Shown: piece by piece, positions 1 to 10,935 of the stretch
Position numbering within the stretch: position 1 is the stretch's first letter
Layout: the number at the start of each line of letters is the position of its first letter
Origin: Manis javanica
Lineage: Eukaryota; Chordata; Mammalia; Pholidota; Manidae
Assembly (NCBI RefSeq): GCF_040802235.1
Contig: NC_133169.1
Location: 47,499,034 to 47,563,033 of the forward strand
Direction of reading: 5' to 3'
DNA: 64,000 bases
Made by a program: the position numbers and the translations under genes
The notes under the pieces: model-generated
Told to the model about the DNA's origin: nothing
Databases searched by the model: none
The model's input: only the letters and a program-made list of their open reading frames with translations

Positions 1-544
1 CTTGAAAGAGCTGTGCCTATAGAGCCCATACATACGGTCTATACAGGATAGGGTTTGAAAGGTGAATGGTCACTGCTGTCCCTAGCACTGGGACGCCAGC
101 ACTCAAAAGGCGAATGAAGGGGAACTATGAAGGTGGAAGGCAGTGAGGATGCCACGGGCCAGAAGGTGGCGCTCAGAGCACAGGCCGGGCCCCGCCTGTG
201 GAGAGCAGCTGGTTCTCAGAAAGTGACGCTGATAGTTTCCATAAACACTCAAGAGCTGCCGCATCTGATTGCTGTTCCCTTCAGAGCGGTCGGCTGACAG
301 TCGGGATAATTTGGGGAACCCTTGAGCTCAGGTTCAGGGCTTAAAATATGTGTCAGGACCTCCTGCGGGACCCTCAGAGTGCACTGGCGGCAAACACTTG
401 CCTAGAAAGAAAGGACCCAAGCTTTTCAAACAGTCAGATTTGTCACTGGCCACAGCTTTGGTTAGAGAAGTGACAGATTAAGTCAGCCAATCTTTCAGTA
501 AAAAAACAAAGCGTACAACCACAGCAGATGTGTCCTGAAGCTAC
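1..544. other. Flank of CpG island, no gene recognised
   Basis: Moderate-GC sequence with no long reading frame and no repeat I recognise. If the CpG island to the right is a first exon on the minus strand, this stretch would be the start of its first intron, because a good donor (cag|gtagct read on the minus strand) sits at 545/544. Confidence 0.4.
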
Positions 545-960
545 CTGAAAATGGGCTCAGCGGAGCCCTGCAAGGGCGCCACAGAGGCCGCGCCTGCGCA
601 GCACGGCTGGAACGGGACAGGCCGGGCAGGGAGCCAGCGCTCCCCGGGGGGCGGGGTCTGTCTGTCAGCGGGGGCGCGCGCGGCGGCCTGGCGGCTCGGC
701 TCCTCGGGCGCGGCCACTGCCCCGCACGCGCCTGGGCTCCCCGACGCTGGGCCAGAAGCGGCTGTCTCTGGGGGGCCGGCCCGGGCGCGGCGCGGGCTCG
801 GGACTGGCGGGCGGCGCCGCGGACGCCCGCGCTCTCCCTCCCAGCGCCCGGCCGCGGCCGGCGGGCTGTCGGAAACCGGAGGTCGCGCTCCGGTTCCGCC
901 AGCGACAGCCGCGGGGCCCTCCGACCTGTCCTCCTCGGCCTCCGGGCCCTCGGACGCCAT
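545..960 (-). CDS. Candidate first coding exon of an unidentified gene
   Basis: Read on the minus strand, an ATG at 960-958 lies in a good initiation context (G at -3, G at +4) and opens 138 codons plus two bases. It ends exactly at a consensus donor, ttcag|gtagct, with the intron starting at 544. The product begins MASEGPEAEEDRSEG, an acidic N-terminus followed by a low-complexity region rich in Pro, Ala, Arg and Gly, as often seen in disordered first exons of mammalian proteins. I do not recognise the protein. The rest of the gene would lie left of the window. The frame also stays open upstream of this ATG (to about 1200), and other frames are open too, so this may be chance in GC-rich DNA. 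The donor and ATG context are the only specific support. Confidence 0.25.
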
Positions 961-1200
961 CCCCGCCCTCTGCCTGTCTGGACCTTGCAGCCCTCCGCCC
1001 GGGAGGCCGCGCGGCAGGGCGGCCAGGGCCCGCGCACCGCACCTGCGGCCGGGACGGCCCCTGCACAGTGGCGGCGGCGCCAGGGTGCTCCGAGGGCGGG
1101 GATCGGAGCGCATGAGCTCAACGCCTCTGGGGCCGACCCGACAGGCAAAGAAATTCCCCTCCCCCAGTGGGGCCAGGTGGGGGAGGCCTTTACCGCCCAA
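545..1200. promoter_or_regulatory. CpG island, likely promoter
   Basis: About 650 bases of very high GC with dense CpG (runs such as gcgcgcgcggcgg), sharply bounded by AT-rich DNA on the right (from about 1205) and ordinary DNA on the left. CpG is otherwise depleted over most of the window, so retention here means either an unmethylated germline promoter or recent arrival. I see no L1 5' UTR signature in it, unlike the GC-rich block at 7.45-9.05 kb. Reading frames in all directions are open simply because the DNA is GC-rich, so open frames alone mean little. Confidence 0.75.
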
Positions 1201-1204
1201 CTTT

Positions 1205-2100
1205 GAAGAGCAAAATACATCAACAGAACTGTTCCTGTGGCCAAAAATGGAAGTTTATATTTAGGAATTTAAGAATTTTGATGTAAAAGCTTTCTAAATG
1301 TGTAGGCTTCTCAACCAACATGCAGAATCTAATTAGGTACCTCAGATATTTAATGGAATTAAGTAAGTTTCCTGGTGCATATTAATTCCTAATCTAACAT
1401 TTTTAGTGCCATTCCTGATGGAATTCACAAATTGCTTAAAAACATGCAAGAAAGACATCTCCCAGATGAGCATTACTATCTACAGAGAAGAGCTACACTC
1501 TGGTAAATTACATCACAAATTTAATTTTAAATAAAACTGAATACCTCCCTCCCCACCCCTAACCACTATAGCTGTTATATTATTGAAAATACTGACTCCT
1601 GAAGAAGACACCTTTTGTTCTTAATAAAACAAAGTCTTAAAGTAAAGACATCATTTTACACTACATCAAATTGGCAATTAATAAAGTTTGGAGAATAAAA
1701 ATGCTAAAATATTATTTCTTTATTGCAGTTCTAATTGAACTAATTGGATAAATCTAAAGGGGACAGGTTTAATGTTTCAATAAGAATTCTCATTTCTTCA
1801 GCTATCTGTCATCATCTGGAATTTCTGATGATGACATTTTGTCATTTTTGATAGCTCCCTTTTACTACATTCTGGGAGTGAAATAACGAGATGCTCAGGA
1901 CTAATGTACTGAATTCGAACTCAGTAATGGAAAAACAAAGTGTTTACAAGAAATAATAAGCTATGAGGCTACTTTACCAATTTAAAAGGTGGACATCAGT
2001 GACACCTGTTTAAAATCACTGTGTGCAATGAAACAGAACAAAAACATAGTATGACAAAGTGACTACAATGACAGAATCCTGATCAGGTCATGATTTGGAA
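1205..2100. other. AT-rich intergenic stretch, nothing recognised
   Basis: Abrupt switch to AT-rich sequence with no frames of note, no tandem array and no repeat I can name. Confidence 0.5.
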
Positions 2101-2265
2101 TGATTCAGTTCAGGGTCTTGTCAGTAGATGGAACTAAATCTGAGATGGAATTAAATCTCACTGATCTTGAGCAATCCTTGTCACTATACACTCTTAAGTT
2201 TCCTCATCTGTGACAGGAGAAAGTTGGGTCAATGATCTCTAGGTAATTATCCTGCTTTAATGATT
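2100..2265 (+). repeat. MIR-like ancient SINE fragment
   Basis: The stretch contains the MIR-style run 'gatcttgagcaatccttgtc' followed by 'tttcctcatctgtgacagg' and 'caatgatctctaggt', the core and tail order of MIR elements. It is strongly diverged. Confidence 0.5.
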
Positions 2266-3815
2266 TCCATATTTATCTGACAAATAAGAACTTCAATAGG
2301 GCCTGTGAGCACAGCAAAACTTAGCTGAGTCTGATTAAATTCTTTCAGTATTGCTGTAGGGAGGCAAATTGTCATAACTCCATCATAAGACGTGTAATAA
2401 AAAAATGGAGTCAGAAATCTCAATAAAGTGGTAGCACAATATAATCAACTTACATATTTGGGGAGTCATCCCATGGAATCTATGCTAAAATACACAAACC
2501 AATGGAATCCTATTTATATTAATAAAAAATAAAATATCTATTTAAGAATGATCTTAGGAACCACTTCTCTAAACCTAAACCAGTTCAGGAGGAAGGACAT
2601 GGAGACCCAGAACCGTGAAGAACTGCCTAGAGACAGAGTAAATGGCACCTTCACAGCTCAGATCCTGGCCTTTACATATCCTAAGTCACGCTGCTTTCTT
2701 TTTTTCTACTCTATGGTGTTAACTCTACTTTCTTATAAATAAAGCAATACAAGAAACTGAATGGCCCAAATTCTATTGCTCTGAATTGAACTGGAAATTA
2801 TTATGTATAAAGTATACTACAAATTGTTCATGACATATGCAAAACCAGAACTGTTTAAATAATTTTACTATTTTAAATGAAGTAATTGAAATGTGTTTTT
2901 CTCTGCTCCCTCCTTAAAATGCAGTAAAGAGATTTAAGAAACAAAAATGCATAAACCAAAAAGGACAGAGAAGAGGAAAGGTGATTACAGAAATTAAATA
3001 TAAAATTTGGAAGATGGATATATTAGTATTAGATGACTTAACCGAACTCTAGACTGGCCAGGGAATAGAGAGCAAACACTGAAGAATCAGAGAATAATTA
3101 AGGACTTTGGAGGAACAGCCCCCCTGAAACTGGGCTACAGATCCTCTGTCCTATCCTGTGGCTAAAAAATCAATTTTCTCCCTCAGAAGAAAATCAGAAT
3201 TTTCCTCTTGGAGAGATTTAACAAGAGAGATGTAGAACTGGGAAACACATGGACACCAGTGAGGATGTGGAAACCAGACTGAAAGAGATTAAAAGAAATT
3301 CTTCCTATTAAACGGTGAGTTATAATGTCCTTCCTTCTACTTGGCCTGAGAATACCAGCAGCTTAAGTTACACCTTTTAAGTACTAGAGTGGATAATTCT
3401 TCTCCAGGGAATCTCACCAGCTCCAAAGAAAAACCTTAAGACATTGAGAGTTGGTATTTGACAATAAAAATAAGGCCCAGACCTAATACCTACAATGAAG
3501 ACCAGCAAATCTATAAACTACAACCATGTCCAAAATTCCATGGGCTATTTTAATGTTCCATGGATCTTTCTGAAAAAGTATAAAGACTAGATTAAATGAA
3601 GTTGGTGATTAGGTCAAAGCAATGATCAGATGAAAAGTGTTAAATGATTTACTAGCTTCAAGAAAATAGGGAAAGTAACACATCAGTAAAATTAAGTGGT
3701 ATAGAAGGCTATAAGAACATCAGATTGTGGAAAATAACTTATTGAAAAGTTCAAAATCTAATGGGAAACAATTATATTTAAATACAATAGCTGGAAAATA
3801 AAGTTGAAACAATCT
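2266..3815. other. AT-rich intergenic stretch, nothing recognised
   Basis: No convincing coding or RNA feature. A short open frame near 2548-2742 has no recognisable motif and sits in unremarkable sequence. Confidence 0.45.
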
Positions 3816-3819
3816 ATAA

Positions 3820-4175
3820 TCCCTTTATTCATTTGTTTAATGCTATTCAATGAACTCCTAGAGATATAGTAGTAAAGACACAAATTTTATTTTTTGGGGG
3901 AATGACATGATCAAGGTAAACAAAGGAAACAGTGTAAAAATAGTGTTAGAAGCTAAGAAGAAGAAAGAGGGGATATGACATTTTGGAAGAGGGCTGAAAT
4001 TGTAGAATGGGTAGCCAGGGAAGGTTTCACTGTGACTTTGCAGGAAAAGACCTGAAGGAACCTAGACAATCTGGAATCCCGACATCTGAGATGGAAACAT
4101 TGTACCAAGAGAGAGAGAAGAGCCAAGTATCCCAAGAGCATGGATGGCCCATTCCAGGAACACCAAAAAGAAGTG
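3820..4175 (-). repeat. L2-type LINE fragment, antisense
   Basis: Begins with 'ttcatttgtttaatgctatt', resembling the reverse complement of an L2 3' end. It continues with 'gtagccagggaaggtttcac', then 'gaaaagacctgaaggaa', which I recognise from the antisense of this ancient LINE class. The short open frames here are incidental. Confidence 0.45.
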
Positions 4176-4389
4176 TTCTGGAACTGAAAAAATGAGAGGA
4201 GTATAAACTAAGGGAGGTAATAGAAGACTGGTAAGCTCCTCTGACCAGACGATGAAAGGGCCACACTGAGATGGAAGGAGAGGCAGAGACAGTCTTGCCA
4301 ACAGCCCTCCTTCCAGGACAGTGACCCACAGTGAGGAGGGAGCTCACACTTGCGGAGCTCTCCACGGAGCAAGGGGTGTGTGCCCCACG

Positions 4390-4680
4390 TCACGTACCCA
4401 ATCTTTGGGACCTGTACTGGAAAGATGACCCCCCAAAACATCTGCTTTGAAAACCAATGGGACTTATTTCAAGGAGACTCAAAAGGCTATAGGATATTGA
4501 GATTCTGATTTTCAAGGGTTCACACATAAACTCGTTCACCCTGGGACCAGTGCAAAACCAGCAGTTTGAAATACGTCCAGACTGTATGAGATGGAGATTC
4601 ATTGGGTAACCTCAAATAGTCTGTTGGAGGAGCCGGGGCCTGGTGGGATTCTCTCAGGCAACTGAAAGTAGAGTGTCTTC
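4390..4680 (+). repeat. L1 5' UTR fragment, sense
   Basis: The order of phrases matches the 5' UTR of older mammalian L1: 'ctttgaaaaccaatgggac', 'aaggagactcaaaaggctat', 'cacacataaactcgttcacc', 'gcagtttgaaatacg', 'gagattcattgggtaacctc', 'ggcctggtgggattctctc'. It is truncated on both sides. Confidence 0.65.
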
Positions 4681-4748
4681 CATACATGTGCTAGATTAAA
4701 AACTCCTCTGGCTTTAACTCTGTATCTGGAATTCTTTCCTTTCAGAAG

Positions 4749-4780
4749 AGGACACACACACACACACACATACACACGTA
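4749..4780. repeat. (AC)n microsatellite
   Basis: A run of AC dinucleotides with one interruption (catacacac). Confidence 0.9.
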
Positions 4781-4854
4781 GCTTGGCATATATGAATCTC
4801 ATACTAACCACAAACCAAAAACACATAATAGATAACACACAAAAATAGTGGCAA

Positions 4855-5428
4855 TGTTAGAGTAGGCAGTTAGAGAGACAGGAGCAGGAGAGGAGAGAGG
4901 AAGGCAGCCGCCCACCCAGTCTCTGGTCAGAGACCGCCTGTCTCCTTCAGACCAACCCGTTCAGTGGTTCAGCACAAACTGATAAACAGAAGATACGGTC
5001 ACTGGACCTTCCTGATTTTAGAGCATATGCACTTACGAAAGACCTTGTTGTTAATGACCCTGAAGCCACCATATCAGTATTGTATCATTTACATTAAAGT
5101 TTTGACCCCACCATGCATCTCTCTTGGATGTTCATGGGAAAAAATGACAAACACAAACTTATACAAAGAGGCTGAAGAGGAGGAAACAAGACATCTGAAA
5201 GACAGTGTGAGAATGAAAAAATGGGAGGGAGGAAACCAAATAAACTCCATAAAAGACACAATGAAAAGCCCAATGAGTGGCTACCCACCCTTGGGGTCAG
5301 TCTGCTTCTCTGTCTCAGGAGTAGTACTGTCTTTTGCTGCGCTGAATAAAAACACCCTGCAGCTTTAACTGTCTATTGGGTTTTTAAATTGAATTCTTTC
5401 CTTCAAGACAAGAACCCAGGAGATCCAC
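4855..5428 (+). mobile_element. Solo LTR of an endogenous retrovirus (approximate ends)
   Basis: The left edge is TGTTAGAGTAGG at 4855. Near the right side is a polyadenylation signal AATAAA (5345-5350) followed by a pyrimidine-rich U5 region ending in 'caagacaagaacccaggag'. A weak TATA-like 'ccataaaag' lies near 5248. Size (about 570 bp) and layout (U3, R, U5) fit a solo gammaretrovirus-like LTR. No gag, pol or env sequence is attached. The right boundary and target-site duplication are not clear, and L1 sequence starts immediately after. Confidence 0.55.
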
Positions 5429-5434
5429 AATGCA

Positions 5435-7445
5435 CACTGCCCAGTCACAAAAGGAATCCAGCCAGAATATTAAAGAAAAACACCAAACCACAAAAGAGCA
5501 AGAGAAGAAAGGAACAGAGAACTATCAAACCAATCAGAAAACAATCAACAAAATCACAGTTAAGTGCATACCTATCAATCATTATGTAAATGTAAATGGC
5601 CTAAATGCCCTAATCAAAACACATAGGATGGCTTAATGGATAAAAACAACACCCATCTCTCTACAAAAGATTCGCTTCATATCTAGAGATACACAGAAAT
5701 TCAAAGTGAAGTTGTGGAAAAAGTTATTCCATGCAAATGGAAATGAAAAGGAAGATGGGGTAGCAGTAATTATATCAAACAAATTCAAAGTGAAGTTATG
5801 GGAAAAGTTATTCCATGCAAATGGAAATGAAAAGGAAGATGGGGTAGCAGTAATTATATCAGACAAATTCAAAGTGAAGTTATGGGAAAAGTTATTCCAT
5901 GCAAATGGAAATGAAAAGGAAGATGGGGTAGCAGTAATTATATCAAACAAAATAGACTTTAAACCAAAGACTGTAAAAAAGACAAGGGCATTACATAGTG
6001 ATAAGGGGATCAATCCAAAAAGAAAGTATAACATTTAAAAATATTTATGCACCTAATGAAGGAGCACCCAAATACATAAAGTGACAGTTAACAGGCATAT
6101 AGGGAGAAACTGACAGCAATACAATAACAGTAGGAGATTTTAATATCTCATGTCAATAGACAGATCACCTAGATTGAAAATCAATAAGGAAACATTGGCT
6201 TTAAATGACACATTAATCAGATGGACTTAACAGATACACAGAGTGCAGTTCTTCCAACAGCAGAACACATATTCTTTTCAAATGCACATGGAACTTTCTT
6301 AATGATAGACCACATGTTTGGCCACAAAATAGGTCTTCATAAATTTAAGAATATTTAAGAAGACTGAAATCATATCATCTTTTCCAACCACAATAGAATA
6401 AAACTGGAAATCAGTTACAGAAGAAAACTAGAGGAAACACAAACATGTGGAGACTAAACCACACGCGCCTAATGAAAGGTTCAGCAAATAAAGAGAAAAT
6501 AAAAAAAATACCTGGAGACTAATGAAAACAGAAACGCAATGATTGGGATACAGAAAATCAGTTCTAAGAAGGAAGTTTATAGAAATACCTCAAAAAAAAA
6601 AAAAAAACAAGAAAGATCTCCAATAAGGAATCTAACCCTGTACCCTAAAGGAACTAGCAAAAGGAAACAAAGCCCAGAGTCGGTAGAAGGAAGGAAATAA
6701 TGAAGTGCAGAAATAAATGAAATAAAGACAAAAAAAGCAACAGAAAAGGTCATTGAAACTAAGAGCAGGTTCTTTGAAAAGATAAACAAAACCGATAAGC
6801 CTTTAGGTAGACTTACTGAGAAAAGAAAGAGGACTCAAAAAAAATAAGAGAAGACATCATAACTGATACCACAGAAACTCAAAAGGATGTGAGAAACAGC
6901 CATGAACAATTATAGCCAACAAATTGGATGGACAACCTTGAAGAAATGGAAAAATCCCTAGAAAGAAAAATCCCTAGAAACATACAATCTTCTCAGACTG
7001 AATTCATGAAGAAATAGAAAAATTACTAGAAGGAAATTCTGAATCAGTAATCAGAAAACTCCCAACAAAATCAAAGGCTGACGACTTTGTGGGAAAATTC
7101 TACCAAATAATGAAAGAGTTAATACCTTTCCCTCTCATATTCTTCCAAAAAACATAAGAGGAGAGAATGCTTCCAAATTCATTTTATGAGATCAACATCA
7201 CCCTCATACCAAAACCAGACAAGTACACCATAGAAAAAGACAACCATAGGCTAATAACCCTAATGAGCACAGATGCAATAAATCCTCAAGAAAGTATTAG
7301 CAAAATGAATTAAACAAACATTGAAAAGATCATGCACCCTAATAAACGGAGATTTATTTCAGGGATGGCTTGATAAAATGAAGGATGAAAATCATATAAT
7401 AATTTCAACAGATGCAGAAAAAACCTTTGACAAAATTCACCCATT
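5435..7445 (+). mobile_element. LINE-1 fragment: ORF2 endonuclease and early RT, decayed
   Basis: The region starts in the L1 linker before ORF2 and enters the ORF2 endonuclease domain at about 5580 ('aatgtaaatggcctaaatgc'). It runs through recognisable endonuclease and early reverse-transcriptase sequence, with phrases such as 'tatttatgcacctaatgaag', 'ggagattttaatatctcatg' and 'aagaattcatgaagaaatag'-like text. Many frameshifts and a poly-A stretch at about 6591 break it, and it ends near 7445 just as another L1 5' end begins. The endonuclease part carries an 84-bp triplication, listed separately. The element is non-functional. Confidence 0.8.
5700..5950 (+). repeat. 84-bp tandem triplication inside L1 ORF2
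   Basis: Three head-to-tail copies start at 5700, 5784 and 5868. The period is 84 bases (28 codons), so the reading frame is preserved and the peptide repeats FKVKLWEKLFHANGNEKEDG and onward to the next FKVK. Copies two and three differ at only a couple of positions, and copy one differs slightly more (ttgtggaaa against ttatgggaa). Only one copy is present in normal L1 ORF2. The near-identity of the copies inside a decayed element says the triplication is much younger than the insertion, or was homogenised. Confidence 0.9.
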
Positions 7446-7449
7446 TATG

Positions 7450-7765
7450 ATAGGGGTTCTGGGGACATAGGAAGACACGCGCTCACCTCTTCCCATAGAC
7501 ACACACTATCTGCAGCTCCTGGTGCAACAACAATTTCTGAAATACACTTGCACACTAAGCACTCCTAAGTATGGGGCTAGTAAGAGACCGCCGCGTGGAC
7601 GCGGGCAGGAGAGGCTGGGACACGGTCTCACCATGAACCCACCCCAGGGCGGGCAGCCCAGTCAAGAGCTTCTCTCCGAACATGGAGAGTTTGAAGCCCA
7701 CATCCGCTAAGTTTAGGTCCTGCCACTTCCAGAGGCTGTCACAAAGCCCAACTCACTCCGCTTGG
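7450..7765 (+). mobile_element. L1 5' UTR start, sense
   Basis: Matches the first part of older L1 5' UTRs: 'gacataggaagacacgcgct', 'cacctcttcccatagacaca', 'tatctgcagctcctgg', 'aggagaggctgggacacg', 'gtctcaccatgaaccc'. It lies directly behind the ORF2 relic and in the same orientation, so it is a separate insertion. Confidence 0.65.
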
Positions 7766-9050
7766 ACACAAGCTACCGAGTGACACCTCTCCCTCCATGG
7801 GGCCCTCCAGCCAGACCTTGACTTTCAGCACTTTCACGCAGAGCCGCCACGCAAACAGGCAAAGACACGCCATTCCGGACCCAGCACAGTCTCCCTGACG
7901 CCAGCAATTCTGCCCGCGGGCCCCTGAGTGGGTGCCGATCTTGGGCAGAGCCCCCCGGGGTCCCCGGCCCCTCAGAAAGGCTCTCGCGCTGAAGGGCCCG
8001 CAGAGGAAGCCCCGGGCCCAGGCCGCCGCCTTCCCGGCTGCAGCCTCGCGAACAGGGCAGCCGTCCCTTTCACCGTCCCTGGTCCCCCGAGCTTTGGCCT
8101 TTCGAGGGCCAGTCAGCCAAACGTGGGCTGGGAAGAGAGCTGCGGCTGGCAGCACCGCTGAGGACACACCGCCCCAAACATGGCGCCCTGGGAACCAGCC
8201 CTCGAGGAAGAGGCTCACAGCTTGGGAAGGCTGCGCGGGTCTCACCCGACCCGGCCGCCGATCCAGGAGCGCTGGGACTCTCCACGGAGGAGGCTCACTG
8301 CTCACCCGCCGGGCTCAGTCCGAGCGGCCGGCACCCGAGCCAGGACACACCCGGGGCCGCAGGCTGGCCACAGCCTCTCTTCCCGGGTGAGCACCATCTT
8401 GACCTTTTATGCGGACGGGCTTGATGCTCTACCCGGGCGGCTGCCATTACGGTTGTTGTAAAGATGAGCATCTTTTTCCCTTCTTCAGGGAGCATCATGC
8501 AAACCCGCTCCCTCCGCGGGGCTGCAGCTCGCTGGACCTCCGGGGGAAGCGCGTACTCGACTGCCTGGCCCTGGAAGCCTTGGAGGGCTGTCTGTCCAGA
8601 AGATGCCGAGGAGACGGTTCTTGGCTGGCTCCCGCCTACAGGTCACCGTGGGTGCCAGGCTGACACCCATCTGGAGCCCTCCAGGAGGCCTATGTGCCTG
8701 TCCCGGAGCTTTGCTGAGGGGCGGGTTTCGGAATGGCCGCCGAGCCCCCGGAAGCAGTCTTTGCCCGCCCTCAGCCTTGCTCCGGCTTTTGGGGGCACAT
8801 CTGGGATTCTGTGGCTGCTGCCGGGTCCACCTCAGAAGGCGTGCCTCTGGGAGCCAGTGGGGTAGGGGTGGGTCCCGCCGGACAGTGACCGGAGTCGTGA
8901 CTCGCTCCAGCCTCCAGAGCACAGTGCACTTGGAGCTCAGCCTTCCTAAAAAGGCACCTATTTGCTTATCAGCAGCAACCGCAGGGCAGGCTGCTGACCC
9001 CACAAGACCGCTGTCCTCCATTAGCCTTCACTGAGACGGGGACCATGGGC
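7766..9050. other. GC-rich, CpG-rich block, possibly the remainder of an L1 5' UTR
   Basis: About 1.3 kb with high GC and frequent CpG continuing from the L1 5' UTR start. Several overlapping open frames on both strands (for example minus 8305-7739 and plus 8603-9034) are typical of GC-rich DNA and show no recognisable domain. I could not match the interior to any gene. The most economical reading is that it is the CpG-rich promoter part of the L1 whose 5' end lies at 7450, but a cellular CpG island or captured exon is possible. Confidence 0.4.
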
Positions 9051-9101
9051 TGAGGCAGAGGGGGGTGAGTGGGGAACAAAGTAAGATGATGCGGGATTTG
9101 C

Positions 9102-9687
9102 TGTAGACTGCTGGGGGGCCCAGCTTGTATTTTGCCTTTACCCAGGTGTTGCTTTTCCTCCTCCAGCCCTAATCAAGTAATTTGCAACCTGGGCAATTGA
9201 TTTAGCAAGCACCTAGTAAACAACCTAGTAAAAACAGGAAGGACTCCATCCTGAAGGTTGCACTTTAAAACCCAATTTTTAAAGTGACTTTGTTAACATA
9301 GTCTTTAACCAGCAGACAATAAGTCAGCTCACCTTGGAAGCAAAGCAGGCCCTCTTGATTGATATGCCCCCCAGAACAGGAAGCTGCTCTCCTGGGAAGA
9401 AATAAGAGTAGTACGTTTCTTGTAAATAACTTGTAAAACTAACAAAAAAATGTCTCTTAAAATATAAACATTTTGGGACCTCTTAGCAGGTCTGCATCTC
9501 TAGCCCTTTGTCTCTCAACTGCATATAAATCCCCTAAACAATGCACCACCCAGGGCTCTCTTTTCCCCTCTTGGCATGAGCCAGGAGCTCTATCCTCTCA
9601 CTTTACCTCCAAATAAAAGCCTCTGACTTGCTCTCCTACCTTGAGTGCAAAGTTCATTCTTGGAATCTGCGAACAAGAACCCCGGCA
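9102..9687 (+). mobile_element. Solo LTR of an endogenous retrovirus (left end uncertain)
   Basis: U3-R-U5 layout is visible: a TATA box 'catataaat' at 9522-9530, a polyadenylation signal AATAAA at 9612-9617, then U5 ending 'aacaagaaccccggca' at 9687. The right end resembles that of the LTR at 4.86-5.43 kb ('aagaaccc'), so the two may be related families. No retroviral coding sequence is attached. The left end could be the TG at 9102 or 9109, and no target-site duplication is obvious. Confidence 0.6.
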
Positions 9688-10140
9688 TCATCATCACAGC
9701 TGCAACCTGAGAGGCAGGCTGCTAATTACACACACCACTGTCCAAACACCTGGGGGGCCTGGCACTACCTTTGTGCTCTCCCGGCTCTGCAACCAAGCTC
9801 CATGAGCCTAACTAAAACTGTGTGCGAGCCTAACTGAAACTGTGGTTAACAATACTACGCTCTCTGTGTGAGGGTAGCTAGGAGAGTGGACCTGGAATGT
9901 TCTCTTTACAAGAAAAAAAATGTAATGTCTTTTTAGGAATGATTAGTATTATACTGCATAGAAAAGAATACACATGTCTAAAGAAAGTTTCAACCGTCTG
10001 GTTCCTGGAAGGTAATTTTTAAGTGTTTTGAACATCTGGTCTAACAGAATTTTTTTTGTCTACCAGAGAATGTGGGGGACATGATAGATAATTCTAACTC
10101 TGTGATGTATGCTGAGGACCGTGTGTCTTGTTGCTCTGTG
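9688..10140. other. Intergenic, nothing recognised
   Basis: Short unremarkable stretch between the LTR and the next L1 fragment. No gene or repeat assigned. Confidence 0.4.
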
Positions 10141-10935
10141 TTTATTAAAGTTCATTTGACACACAACATTATGTTGGTTTCAGGTATACAACACAGTGTT
10201 TCAGCAGTCATATATATTATTAAATCCTCACCCCATCTGGTGTAGTGTCTGTCAACATAGAAAGATGTTATACAACCACTGACTATGTTACCTATCCTAT
10301 ACTTTCATCACTGTGACCAATTTATATTATATTGTGATTCTGTGCCTCTTTATCCCCTTCACCTGTTTCACCCACCCACCCCAAGCCCTCCACCATGGTA
10401 ACAACCAGTCTTTCCTCCATTTATATAAGTCAATTACTGTTTTGATCATTTTGTTTTGTTTCATTTTTAGATTCCATGTGTGAAGTCATATGGTATTTGT
10501 CTTTCTCCACCTGGCTTATTTCACAGAGCATAATACCCTCTAGATCTATCCATGTTGTAAATGGGAGGATTTGTTTTCTTTTTATAGCTGAATATTGTGT
10601 ATATGTACCACATATTCTTTATCCATGCATCTATTGATAGACACTATTTTCTTCAATCTCTTTGACCAAGGCTTTATAGTTTCTATTGCATAGGGTCTTT
10701 CATCTCCTTGGTTAAATCTATCTCTAAGTACTTTATTGCTTTTCAATACTATACCATTGTAAATGAGATTGCTTTTTAAATTTCTTACAGATACTTTGTT
10801 TTAAGTTATAGAAATGTAACTTTTCTGTGCATTTATTTAATATCATGTAACTTTACTGAATGCAAATTTCTCTGACAGCTTTTTGGTATAGTCTCTTTAG
10901 GGTTTTCTATTCAGAAAATCATGCCATCTGCAAAT
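10141..10935 (-). mobile_element. LINE-1 3' part, antisense
   Basis: Starts with an antisense L1 3' end ('gttggtttcaggtatacaac'), continues through the 3' UTR and the end of ORF2 ('tggcttatttcacagagcat', 'tgaatattgtgtatatgtac'). After an internal deletion near 10645 it reaches reverse-transcriptase sequence ending 'atgccatctgcaaata' at about 10921-10936, which encodes the Phe-Ala-Asp core of the RT catalytic motif on the minus strand. Confidence 0.8.

Noticed and set aside
495-1264. Five long overlapping open frames on both strands
   Set aside because: They share one GC-rich CpG island, where stop codons are rare by composition. Only the minus-strand frame ending at a donor was kept, at low confidence.
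5706-6038. A 110-codon protein with three 28-residue repeats
   Set aside because: It is the L1 ORF2 endonuclease frame plus a tandem DNA triplication, not a repeat protein gene.
7739-9034. Candidate genes in the GC-rich block at 8 kb
   Set aside because: No domain, no splice structure and no start preference; continuous with an L1 5' UTR.
4855-9687. A provirus bounded by the two plus-strand LTRs
   Set aside because: Between them lies L1, not gag, pol or env, and the LTRs differ clearly. They are separate solo LTRs.
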